From positions 1-64,000 of the forward strand of contig NC_018943.1 in assembly GCF_000304475.1 (NCBI RefSeq): a stretch of 64,000 nucleotides of DNA, in the 5' to 3' direction. Position 1 is the first letter of the stretch, and each line of letters starts with the position of its first letter. Positions 21,149 to 30,272 of the stretch are shown here, one piece after another. The notes beneath the pieces are model-generated. The model was not told where the DNA came from. It did no database searches and saw only the letters and a list, made by a program, of their open reading frames with translations. A program made the position numbers and the translations under genes. Source of the stretch: Kazachstania africana CBS 2517 (taxonomy: Eukaryota > Ascomycota > Saccharomycetes > Saccharomycetales > Saccharomycetaceae).

Positions 21149-21706
21149 TTATGGACTAGTTGCAGTTATGATTCTGGTTACGGTAATTAGGTTAGATAGT
21201 ATTTCTAAATTTCTAATACCTTTTACGTATCGTTCGAGTGATTTAACTTTGAAAACCTCTATAATGACAATTATTAGATATAAAAGTACCTGCAAAAACT
21301 CTAAAAGAAGATCTCTTATTATTGAATTACATTTCTGTAGCGATTGCAAAAGTTTATCTTTTAATATCCCATTGACCAATCCATTTTCACTCGATTGATT
21401 CCTTTTCTTTGAGACTATACTGAGTTCTGTGACGTATTTCCTTCTAGTCCTATACATGTGGGTTAAATTCTTGAAACATCTCCTAATTGATAGGATCAAG
21501 GAAACCAGCCATATCTTCGAGCCAAGGTTACCTTTATTCAACTTTTTATAGATAAAATTGTCTTCTTTTATCACACCTAAATTTTTTAAAAAATAGATAT
21601 TGTCAAATACAGTACAAATACCTTCCAATTTGTCTATCAGGATGTCCTCCAATGTAATAGATTTGCGATGAAACTCGTCATCCTTATCTGTCAAAGGGCT
21701 ACTCAT
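21149..21706 (-). CDS. PEX34: peroxisome-size regulator Pex34
   Basis: Pex34 is a peroxisomal membrane protein that works with the Pex11 family to control peroxisome number and contacts with mitochondria. The 185-residue product is longer than the S. cerevisiae protein (144). Hydrophobic segments are at about residues 59-72 and 133-150. Recognisable blocks are LKNLGVI near residue 40, IWLVSLILSIRRC and the C-terminal SNLITVTRII. Position between PRD1 and KAR4 on the minus strand matches S. cerevisiae. Confidence 0.85.
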   Translation of the reverse strand: MSSPLTDKDDEFHRKSITLEDILIDKLEGICTVFDNIYFLKNLGVIKEDNFIYKKLNKGNLGSKIWLVSLILSIRRCFKNLTHMYRTRRKYVTELSIVSKKRNQSSENGLVNGILKDKLLQSLQKCNSIIRDLLLEFLQVLLYLIIVIIEVFKVKSLERYVKGIRNLEILSNLITVTRIITATSP

Positions 21707-21886
21707 AGATGGCTCATATAGGCTTAAGTGGGAGCTATTCCTTCAAAATGTACTGATATGTGGATAAAAAATTGTCCGTATTAATCCGAAAATCAATGAT
21801 TTTTAAATTTTGCAGTCATCGACTGCGTTAATAAGGAAAATGAAACTTATCAACGAAGGACAACATATTACAGTTAGCTATCATTC

Positions 21887-22254
21887 ATGGGACTAGATCA
21901 ACGTGAAGAGGATAACAACTTGATAGACAGAGTTGGTGGCTTATAGCTCATGAAGAGAACAACAGTGATACGATAATTTGAGGTCTATCTTTGCTTATAC
22001 ACATTGCTGATAATTTAACAGGGATGTCAACGGTGGTTGATGATAGTGCCGACTATTTGAAGAAAGATTCATTGGAAAATTACGACAAGAAACTGCACTC
22101 TCCATCATTTGGCGGTACTATGGAGACATGTAAGGATATCTCTCAGAATCGTGATATAGCTTCCTCGACATGGGCTGCAATTGAGAAACCATTTTACAGA
22201 AAATATCAAGTCACCCTCAAACGACGTCACACATCTAGATATGATAAGGGCTAG
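21887..22254 (+). other. two short unexplained frames, possible gene relic
   Basis: An ATG at 21887 opens a hydrophilic 19-codon frame, and an ATG at 22024 opens a 76-codon frame ending at 22254; they are not in the same frame. Neither product is recognised. They could be remnants of a decayed gene, or chance. The preceding stretch, 21707-21886, shows nothing beyond the PEX34 upstream region. Confidence 0.2.
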
Positions 22255-22363
22255 TTGGTTTAAGTGAATGTCTCTCAGCAGTAGAGGAAAGCATATCTTC
22301 CTACTATGTACGTATCAGCTAGTATAATTAGGCCTTCTTCATTGATCAAACAATATTCAGCCG

Positions 22364-23020
22364 TTAGGGCTTTGGTTTGGGGTTAATCGCTACGTGACCA
22401 GGATTTGGTCTCTTCGGTCATTTTTCGTTTAGGGCTGAAATTGGAGCGGTGGCAAAAGTATTGACTAAAAACAGCGTGTTTTCCGACCACTATTTCAAAC
22501 AGAAATAAAGCCACAAAAATGCGGACTTTTGGAGCCCTAAATGGTTTCATTCAACTCCTGAGCTCCTTAGCTTCAAGATGGTACTAAAATCGAAGTTACT
22601 TGTCTAAGATATTTACGATGTATAACCCATATTCTCTGTACTCCGTATTCAGCCTGGACAGATCCTGTTATTGATAACGAAAAAGTGTCCGGGTAGTGGC
22701 TGTCCGGACAAAATTCTCTCTTTTTCAGTGCGATATGAAGTTTTACCCTCTGTATATAGACCTCTCGGCCAATGAAATCACTGTATTTCATCATCTGAGC
22801 GCATGAAAACATTTAGTTTTTCTCTGAATTGTCCGATGGTGTGCTCCTTACCAACCACTTTTCCACGTTTTTAATAACAAAAAAATTTTTTTTTCTAGTT
22901 TACTTTACATCACCGCGCACGAGCTCTCGGACAAATCTAGGGTTAGTATAATTTTGTACACCTGGACTTTTTTATTTTATAGGGTTTGTTATTCCATTTT
23001 GTTCCTAGTTATAGGGTTTT
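22364..23020. promoter_or_regulatory. motif-rich region upstream of the gene at 23194
   Basis: The 940-bp gap before the next gene carries six TAGGG(C/T)-type elements: TTAGGGC at 22364-22370 and 22429-22435, GCCCTAA at 22534-22540, and TAGGGTT at 22938-22944, 22980-22986 and 23012-23018. They resemble Tbf1 sites. The same region has CGGACAA (either strand), matching the Rgt1 consensus CGGANNA, at 22705-22711, 22829-22835 and 22928-22934, plus a perfect palindrome TGTCCGGACA at 22701-22710. No protein gene is seen in this gap. The grouping suggests dense regulation, possibly of an unannotated RNA gene. Confidence 0.45.
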
Positions 23021-23193
23021 AAAAGTAGTAACAAAAACAATAATAGTGCCAGTGATTGCTTTCATAGAGTATACGATCTACTGCTAAGCAAACGTTATAT
23101 TTATTTTGACGCCTTCATTGAGCTGCTCATAATAATTACAAATATTTTATTTTTTTTTTCTCAATTTAGTTCCTGTTCATTCCTTTATTAGAA

Positions 23194-24138
23194 ATGGCTT
23201 CTTTTACTAAACGTGACTATTCGGAGTTCCTTACGCCTTCCTTTAATTCTAAAAAAAGTAAAACAATTTCTGCTAATGCTTTGAAGGATTCAATACCACG
23301 TAACTCAGCTTTTAAGCCTCTGAGGTTACTCAATACCAACATCAAACCATGCTCAGAGAAAGATAGTAGCTTTTCTACCGAACAATCTGAATTTTATAAA
23401 GATCCAAAATTCAATAAACAAAGTTTTCAAAGTGAGGTTAAACATTCTGGTGATGAGAATTTTAATTCTTCCACCTGCAGTGTACCTGTGTCGTCAGTAG
23501 TACCAAGGAAAGTAAGATCTTTGTCCAGGCCTGGATCGTTCTCCTCTTCTAGAAGATATTTGGTCAGCAGAGAAGATTTAGTATCTAGGGAACGTTGTTA
23601 TGATTATATCATTCAATGTATTGATGAAGTATGGGCGCGCTACTGTGACACTACTTCCTCAGCAGAAGCTATGGTTTATGGCAACGTGAATGGCATAAAT
23701 GAGCAATTTTCCAGTCATTATCATCATTCTTCAAAGGCTTTGACCTTGTCTGATGACGACGAAACGGAATATGAAGACAATGAGAGTACTGTCTCCTTTA
23801 CAGAGAGCAAGTACGATTATTCGGATGGTGAATACGATGGCTATAAATCAGAAACTACAAATGCTACTGAATATGAAACGGATTCGAGCGAACATCGTAC
23901 CGTATCAAAATTGCCAGATTCTATGAAGTTAGAGTCGTTAAAGTGCAGATTAACTAAAGCAAAAAACGATTTAGAACAATTTTATGATTCCGACAATTAT
24001 TCAGACTGTGTAGCCTTCTGGCAACGGTGGGATATGATAAAGTATAGAGCGGTAGAAGTCATGGAGGAAGACGACGACGATGAAGTAGTTCAAGCTACTT
24101 TGGAAGAGTTAGAAGCAGGTCGGTGTTTTTATGAATAG
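23194..24138 (+). CDS. uncharacterised protein
   Basis: A 314-residue protein that I do not recognise. The N-terminal 130 residues are Ser/Lys-rich and probably disordered, with SRPGSFSSSRR near 111-121. A compact, probably folded motif follows at residues 132-163 (RERCYDYIIQCIDEVWARY, then CDTTS). Residues 185-235 are acidic and Ser/Thr/Tyr-rich, and the C-terminal part (244-314) is helical with a Trp-rich FWQRWDMIKYR and a short acidic run. It lies between PEX34 and KAR4, where S. cerevisiae has no gene, so it may be an ancestral gene lost or moved there, or a lineage-specific insertion. Codon use looks ordinary and the frame is long, so it is very probably real. Confidence 0.8.
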   Translation: MASFTKRDYSEFLTPSFNSKKSKTISANALKDSIPRNSAFKPLRLLNTNIKPCSEKDSSFSTEQSEFYKDPKFNKQSFQSEVKHSGDENFNSSTCSVPVSSVVPRKVRSLSRPGSFSSSRRYLVSREDLVSRERCYDYIIQCIDEVWARYCDTTSSAEAMVYGNVNGINEQFSSHYHHSSKALTLSDDDETEYEDNESTVSFTESKYDYSDGEYDGYKSETTNATEYETDSSEHRTVSKLPDSMKLESLKCRLTKAKNDLEQFYDSDNYSDCVAFWQRWDMIKYRAVEVMEEDDDDEVVQATLEELEAGRCFYE

Positions 24139-24616
24139 AAGTAAATTTTTTTTTTCTGTTACTTTTACTACTATTCTGGTTATGGTATATTATTATGGGA
24201 AGGAGTATAGGGTTGGTTATTAATAAAAAAAATACAAAAAAACGATACAAGTATTCAAACAATAATGAACTGATAACGATATGTAAATAAATAAGTATTT
24301 AATGTTCAAATTGTGTTGAATTGATACAATTTTATTACAGTTTCAAAATCTTCATTATAATCACAATTTTCCCACCAAACTTCTTGCTGCCCGAATAAGG
24401 GACTAGAGTCGACGGCAAAAAAAATTCAGATTGGTTTCAGATTGCAACATAGCAGAAGACGTTGTAAAGCAATTGCTTCGACACATATTTCATATTCTTC
24501 TCATATAAAAGCATTCATATTGGTAACATTTTGTGATATTACACATTTTCTGTTCGAATTAAAACAGTATTGAACATTTTATCAAATTATATATTCAAGA
24601 TCAATAACAAAAAATA

Positions 24617-25582
24617 ATGTTTTCCCAAGAGATATACTCCAATGTCAAGACCAATGAACCAAAGACAAAACGTGTAAGTTTCAGGGCGACGAAGGAATTC
24701 CATACGAATAATTACACAAACCACTATGTTCATAACGGCTCATTTCCTCAGAAACACGTCTCAAACATAGAAAATACTGTTGATGGATACCCCAAATTAC
24801 AGAAGTTGTTTCAAGAAAAAGAAAGACAAATTGCAAACTATGCCACTAAACCCTTCGGTTGTAAAGTCAATATAGATCAGATTGTTCCAACTTTGAATAA
24901 ATGGATACAGAAAGATCATCTCTGTTTTGATGTGGTGATGATCGGCTGTTTGACTGATAATCAGTTCATTTATCCAATACTTTCCCAGTTGCCCTTAGAT
25001 AGACTAGTATCGAAACCAGGATTTTTATTCATTTGGGCTAGTGCTCATAAGATTAACGAATTATCTAAATTATTAAACACTGAAATTTGGGCAAAAAAAT
25101 TTAGAAGAAGTGAAGAGTTGGTCTTCGTCCCAATAGATAAGAATTCTCCCTTCTACCCGGGTTTGGATCAAGACGACACTTCACTGATGGAAAAAATGCA
25201 ATGGCACTGTTGGATGTGTATCACAGGTACGGTTAGAAGATCCACAGATGGTCATCTAATTCACTGTAACGTAGATACAGATTTGAGTATCGAAACACAG
25301 GGGGCACAAAACGTAGCAGTACCAGAACATTTATACAAGGTAGCAGAAAATTTCTCCACTGCAACCAGAAGACTACATATTATCCCTGCTAGGACGGGCT
25401 GGGAGACACCTGTTAAATTAAGATCTGGTTGGGTTATTATGAGCCCTGACATCATGCTAGATAATTTTAATCCAAAGAAATATAGAGGTGAAATATCGAG
25501 AATCGGCTGTAACGTACCATTGAAAAATGAGATCGAAGTTTTGAGGCCAAAAAGTCCCGTCCAGAAAGCACAACAAAACTAA
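24617..25582 (+). CDS. KAR4: Kar4, MT-A70 family transcription and m6A-complex factor
   Basis: Kar4 assists Ste12 in activating karyogamy genes during mating and, in meiosis, is part of the mRNA N6-methyladenosine writer complex with Ime4; it is a METTL14-like, non-catalytic member. The 321-residue product (S. cerevisiae 335) has the MT-A70 fold signatures in order: FDVVMIGCL (about 108-116), LSQLPLDRLVSKPGFLFIW (about 127-145) and EKMQWHCWMCITGTVRRS (about 195-212). The catalytic DPPW motif is absent, as expected. Upstream, TGAAAC cores on the minus strand (24340-24345 and 24434-24439) weakly resemble pheromone response elements; the rest of 24139-24616 shows nothing notable. Confidence 0.95.
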   Translation: MFSQEIYSNVKTNEPKTKRVSFRATKEFHTNNYTNHYVHNGSFPQKHVSNIENTVDGYPKLQKLFQEKERQIANYATKPFGCKVNIDQIVPTLNKWIQKDHLCFDVVMIGCLTDNQFIYPILSQLPLDRLVSKPGFLFIWASAHKINELSKLLNTEIWAKKFRRSEELVFVPIDKNSPFYPGLDQDDTSLMEKMQWHCWMCITGTVRRSTDGHLIHCNVDTDLSIETQGAQNVAVPEHLYKVAENFSTATRRLHIIPARTGWETPVKLRSGWVIMSPDIMLDNFNPKKYRGEISRIGCNVPLKNEIEVLRPKSPVQKAQQN

Positions 25583-25801
25583 GTATCATCACGTATATTC
25601 GCTGTGTACTATCTATAACAATGCATCATTCAGAAAAAGGTCATCATTTAAGTGAGATCAATAGCTGCGTCTGTCTGCGAGCAATAGATATATATAAACC
25701 ATAACAAGCTAATTACATGATACAACTTCTACAACAGTTAATACTTAGTCCAAACTATCACGTGACTCTTTTTTACCTTTCTTCGGATTTTCATAGAATT
25801 C

Positions 25802-25829
25802 TGAAAAATTTTCTGTAAGAGCGATGAGC
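25802..25829 (+). promoter_or_regulatory. RRPE plus PAC motif upstream of SPB1
   Basis: TGAAAAATTTTC at 25802-25813 is a perfect RRPE, and GCGATGAGC at 25821-25829 is a PAC core. They lie 80-107 bp upstream of the SPB1 start with the close spacing seen in ribosome-biogenesis promoters, where Stb3 and Dot6/Tod6 bind. Confidence 0.85.
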
Positions 25830-25908
25830 ATCTTGAAAAGAAAGTGTAATGTATATTCAAGTGTAGTTACACTGTTGAAAGTTAACAAGACCAAGAACTG
25901 CATTTATC

Positions 25909-28434
25909 ATGGGTAAGACACAGAAGAAGAATAGTAAAGGTCGTTTAGATAAGTATTATTTTCTTGCAAAAGAGAAGGGGTACCGTGCACGTTCTTCTTT
26001 CAAGATTATTCAAATAAATGAAAAATTTGGTCATTTCTTAGAAAAATCCAAGGTGGTCATCGATTTATGTGCTGCTCCAGGTTCCTGGTGTCAAGTAGCA
26101 TCTAAATTATGTCCTGTGAATTCGTTAATTATTGGTGTTGATATTGTTCCAATGAAACCAATGCCAAATGTCATCACTTTCCAAAGTGACATTACAACTG
26201 AAGATTGTAGATCTAAATTAAGAGGTTATATGAAAACATGGAAGGCAGATACTGTTCTACATGACGGTGCACCTAACGTTGGGTTAGGTTGGGTACAAGA
26301 TGCGTTCACCCAATCTCAGTTGACTTTGCAAGCATTAAAACTTGCAGTTGAAAATTTGGTCGTTAATGGTACCTTCATCACAAAGATTTTCCGTTCCAAA
26401 GATTATAACAAACTGATTTGGGTTTTCCAACAATTATTTGAAAGAGTTGAAGCTACTAAGCCTCCAGCATCAAGAAATGTTTCTGCAGAAATTTTTGTTG
26501 TTTGTAAAGGTTTCAAAGCTCCAAAGAAGCTAGATCCTAGATTATTGGATCCAAAAGAAGTCTTTGAAGAATTACCAGATGGCCCTCAGAATATGGAATC
26601 CAAGATCTATAACCCGGAGAAAAAAGTGAGAAAGAGAGGTGGTTATGATGAAGGTGACAATTTATTATACCATGAAACTCCAATAATGGAATTTATAAAA
26701 ACTGAAGATCCAATTACGATGCTTGGTAGTATGAATAAATTCACAATGGATAAAGATGATCATGAATGGAAAATTATCAAAAAATTAAGACAAACAAATG
26801 ATGAACTGTTATCATGTGTGGAAGATTTGAAGGTCTTAGGTAAAAAAGATTTCAAGATGCTTTTGAGGTGGAGAAAGAACGCAAGAGATTTATTAGGATT
26901 GGATAAAGAAGAAGAAAAACCAGAAATTAAAGTTACCCCTCTAACTGAGGAAGAACAAATTGAAAAGGAACTTCAAAGTTTACAAGACAAACAACGTTCT
27001 TTGAAGAAACGTGAAAAGAGAAGGAAAAATGAAATGAAACAAAAAGAAATCACTAGAATGCAATTAAACATGTTGACACCAACAGATATTGGTATAGAAG
27101 CAGCAAGTTTAGGAAAAGAATCTCTTTTCAATTTAAAGACTGCTGAGAATACAGGTATCCTTAATGACCTAGCCAGAGGTAAGAAGAGAATGATCTTTAG
27201 TGAAGAAGAACTAGCCAAGGACAACGATATCCATATAGATGAAGCTGAATTAATCAGGGATCGTAATTCTAGAGAAGATGTTGATGATCTTGAAGCCCAA
27301 TTGAATGCTATGTACAGTGATTATAAGTCGAGAAAATCTGAAAGAGATGCAAAGTTCAAAGCCAAACAGGCTAGAGGTGGCGACGGTGATGAAGAATGGA
27401 CTGGTTTTACAGATAACAAGAAAGAGGATGAGGAAGAAGATGCTCAATCTAGTGACTACATAAATGACGATGATACCGATTCCGATTTATCTGAATCTGA
27501 CGATGATGAAGCTATCAATAACTTAATAAGCAAATTGAAGGGTTCTAGCGGCGATCATAAGTTAAGTAGCAGAGCGAGAATGCTATTCAACGATCCAATC
27601 TTCGAGAACGTGAAGGCCGACTTAAAGTCAACGGCTACTGCTGAGCCTGTCTCATCAGAATCTGTGGGTGACATTTCAAAAATTACAAGAAAGAGAACAC
27701 ATAAGGCAGCTGAAGACGAAGAAATTATCTCTTCAGCTGAATCCAGTACTGATGACTCAGAGTCTGATTTTGAAATTGTTCCAAATGAAAATGGTACCCA
27801 AGATGACTTTGATTCAGATTACGATTCAGAGGAGGAAAGAAAACAAACCAGTAAGGAAAAGCATGCTAAAGAACTTGATATTGCAACAGTAGAAGCAATG
27901 ACATTGGCCCATAAATTAGCTCTTGGTAAGGCAACGAAACATGATTTAATGGATGAAGGCTTCAATAGATATTCCTTCCGTGATGTCGAAAACCTACCGG
28001 ATTGGTTCATTGAAGATGAGAAGCAACATTCTAAGATCAACCGACCTATTACTAAGGAAGCTGCCATGGCTATCAAGGAGAAGATGAAGGCTTTGAATGC
28101 TCGTCCTATCAAAAAGGTCGCTGAAGCTAAAGCAAGAAAGAAGATGCGTGCTGTTGCTCGTCTTGAAAAGATAAAGAAGAAGGCGGGTTTGATCAATGAC
28201 GATAACGATAAATCAGAAAGAGACAAGGCAGAAGAAATTGCCAAATTGATGAGAAAAGTTACGAAGAAACAAAGAACGAAGCCAAGAGTTACTTTGGTCT
28301 ATGCCACGGGTAAAAACAAGGCCCTATCAGGCAGACCTAATGGTGTCAAGGGGAGGTATAAGATGGTTGATGGCGTTATGAAGAATGAACAAAGAGCATT
28401 AAGACGTATCGCCAAAAAGCATAAAAAGAAATGA
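25909..28434 (+). CDS. SPB1: 27S pre-rRNA 2'-O-methyltransferase
   Basis: Spb1 methylates the A-loop guanosine of the large-subunit rRNA (Gm2922 in S. cerevisiae) during nucleolar 60S assembly. The product has 841 residues, as in S. cerevisiae. The FtsJ/RrmJ domain is at residues 1-210, with SAM motif DLCAAPGSWCQ (52-62), catalytic Lys32 and Asp52, and HDGAPNVG. The remainder is charged, with long acidic blocks (about 505-545 and 605-650), coiled-coil segments and a conserved Lys/Arg-rich C-terminal Spb1 domain. Same order and strand as S. cerevisiae. Confidence 0.97.
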   Translation: MGKTQKKNSKGRLDKYYFLAKEKGYRARSSFKIIQINEKFGHFLEKSKVVIDLCAAPGSWCQVASKLCPVNSLIIGVDIVPMKPMPNVITFQSDITTEDCRSKLRGYMKTWKADTVLHDGAPNVGLGWVQDAFTQSQLTLQALKLAVENLVVNGTFITKIFRSKDYNKLIWVFQQLFERVEATKPPASRNVSAEIFVVCKGFKAPKKLDPRLLDPKEVFEELPDGPQNMESKIYNPEKKVRKRGGYDEGDNLLYHETPIMEFIKTEDPITMLGSMNKFTMDKDDHEWKIIKKLRQTNDELLSCVEDLKVLGKKDFKMLLRWRKNARDLLGLDKEEEKPEIKVTPLTEEEQIEKELQSLQDKQRSLKKREKRRKNEMKQKEITRMQLNMLTPTDIGIEAASLGKESLFNLKTAENTGILNDLARGKKRMIFSEEELAKDNDIHIDEAELIRDRNSREDVDDLEAQLNAMYSDYKSRKSERDAKFKAKQARGGDGDEEWTGFTDNKKEDEEEDAQSSDYINDDDTDSDLSESDDDEAINNLISKLKGSSGDHKLSSRARMLFNDPIFENVKADLKSTATAEPVSSESVGDISKITRKRTHKAAEDEEIISSAESSTDDSESDFEIVPNENGTQDDFDSDYDSEEERKQTSKEKHAKELDIATVEAMTLAHKLALGKATKHDLMDEGFNRYSFRDVENLPDWFIEDEKQHSKINRPITKEAAMAIKEKMKALNARPIKKVAEAKARKKMRAVARLEKIKKKAGLINDDNDKSERDKAEEIAKLMRKVTKKQRTKPRVTLVYATGKNKALSGRPNGVKGRYKMVDGVMKNEQRALRRIAKKHKKK

Positions 28435-28544
28435 TTCATATCTTTTCTTTCTCATATAAATAGTCAATAAATGTATACTAGAAATAAAAAACTGAACAGG
28501 ATGTAGGTTTCAATCATTTTACCAGGAATTATAAAAAATGTGTA

Positions 28545-29801
28545 TCATGTATGTTTTGTCGTTTTCAAAAATAATTTGAAGGACAGATACAATAGCGAAA
28601 GTAAAAGACATATCGCGGTAGTGTATTGAATCTTATTGTAATTTTCCATAGTCGCCTTTGGTATTGGAACGACTAGATTCTCTTCGCTAAGTGTGTGTAA
28701 AACAGTGTTAGAGGTGAAATATGACTCTAGACCAAAATTTTTTGTGTAAAATGGGTTCTCCATAACGTCTTCTGAGTCTGTGTCACAGCCTTTAAATATG
28801 CGCAGAGATAATGGGATTATTCCGTAAGACGTATTCTCAGAAGGTTGGAGATACCTTGAATGCAAGGTGATTTCATTCGTTTCGCCAGGTACTAAGTTGA
28901 AAAGTACTTCTGAACCCCATGTACTGTCTTTAACTTTATAATCTGGTAATTCTAAGCCAGTTTCACCGAACAGTAGTACTGGATCAGATTGAAACATATC
29001 TACGAATAGTTGAGTTGGAAGCTGGGAAAACATGAAATATTCACAATTTTCAGCCGAGGACAGTTCCGTCAAATCAATCAGGACCTTTGGATGTAGACCA
29101 GTTGGGACTTCTAGGGTAACATTTACTTTCCCTTCTAAATGAATGTCATGAAAGTAGGCAGGTTTATAAAACAGTGTAGTTTTGATGCATTTGTCTAGCT
29201 CGTTGTCAGCATCATCTTTCCATAGACACCTTAGCCCAGATAAGTTGATATCTTCTTCATCTACGGAGTCTATATAGAAGATACCAGCTTCCATTTTATC
29301 ATACAAGTCATTCTTCGTAATAGCTAAAGTTTTATTTTCATAGAGTTTAGAATATTCCACAATTTCGATGGTATCATTTGTGGTTTTTATGTCATAAGTA
29401 CAGCTTTCCCATTTCCATTCCATGAAAGTTAAATCTACATCTGAAGGCAGATAATCTGTTATTTGTGATTCCATTTTATCCAAATGCAAAACCTTGTATA
29501 CTGGAGTCTTGACAAATATTCCCTTAGCACTAGCATCAACATCATTATATACATTGAGACCGTGATTTAGAATAGGCTCAATGACACTCTGGGAGCAATC
29601 AGAGAGTGGATTGTTACCTCTCCATGTTATTCTTGAAGAACTCTGATCGTCATGGCCTCCTGTTCTAGGGATAATCCATCTCTCTTGTACTGTGACTCCC
29701 TTCTCTGAGCCTTTCAACAGCAGATGTGTACTGTTTTGATCCACATTTTCATTCAACTCCCCAACTGAATCATACAAAACAGTCAATCTATTCCTCACCA
29801 T
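28545..29801 (-). CDS. PBN1: GPI-mannosyltransferase I subunit / ER protease B nonderepressible protein
   Basis: Pbn1 is the ER-membrane partner of Gpi14 (PIG-X/PIG-M) that adds the first mannose to GPI anchors and acts as a chaperone-like factor in the ER. The 418-residue product (S. cerevisiae 416) is a mostly lumenal beta-rich protein with a single C-terminal membrane span (about residues 392-411) followed by a short basic tail. The conserved PIG-X part includes TGLHPKVLIDL and the later block PLSLRIFKG near residues 329-337. It is convergent with SPB1. Confidence 0.92.
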   Translation of the reverse strand: MVRNRLTVLYDSVGELNENVDQNSTHLLLKGSEKGVTVQERWIIPRTGGHDDQSSSRITWRGNNPLSDCSQSVIEPILNHGLNVYNDVDASAKGIFVKTPVYKVLHLDKMESQITDYLPSDVDLTFMEWKWESCTYDIKTTNDTIEIVEYSKLYENKTLAITKNDLYDKMEAGIFYIDSVDEEDINLSGLRCLWKDDADNELDKCIKTTLFYKPAYFHDIHLEGKVNVTLEVPTGLHPKVLIDLTELSSAENCEYFMFSQLPTQLFVDMFQSDPVLLFGETGLELPDYKVKDSTWGSEVLFNLVPGETNEITLHSRYLQPSENTSYGIIPLSLRIFKGCDTDSEDVMENPFYTKNFGLESYFTSNTVLHTLSEENLVVPIPKATMENYNKIQYTTAICLLLSLLYLSFKLFLKTTKHT

Positions 29802-30272
29802 TGTCTAAACGAGTGGCTTCCAAAGTTTCCGATGCTGCTTTAATCTGCACGTCATTTCTAAAAATATTCACTTCTTACGTGTTTGATTATGATCGGCGTT
29901 CGAGAAATTTTCATCAATTGTAAAATGAAAATCCATGAAAAAAACATCAGAAGAAGTAAGCAACAACGCTGCTCAGACACAATATCTTTATTGACACTAT
30001 TGGCTTCTCTAGGGCAGCTTGTTTAGCAACAGTGGTCCTCAAGTCATATTTTCCACGAATCAAGGTAGTCACAACTAATATTATCGAGGATTGATTTGCT
30101 ATTTTCTAGAATCTTTTATTATCTATACACGCTCATTACTTCCATCATTTGAAGTCACTGTCCCAGTTTCATAACATCAAGAAGAATAAAATACTAGAGG
30201 CAATATTTTTTCCTACCGTCCATTCGTGCATTAACCTCGTCTTTATATTCCACCTCATAAACCATCCCCCCC

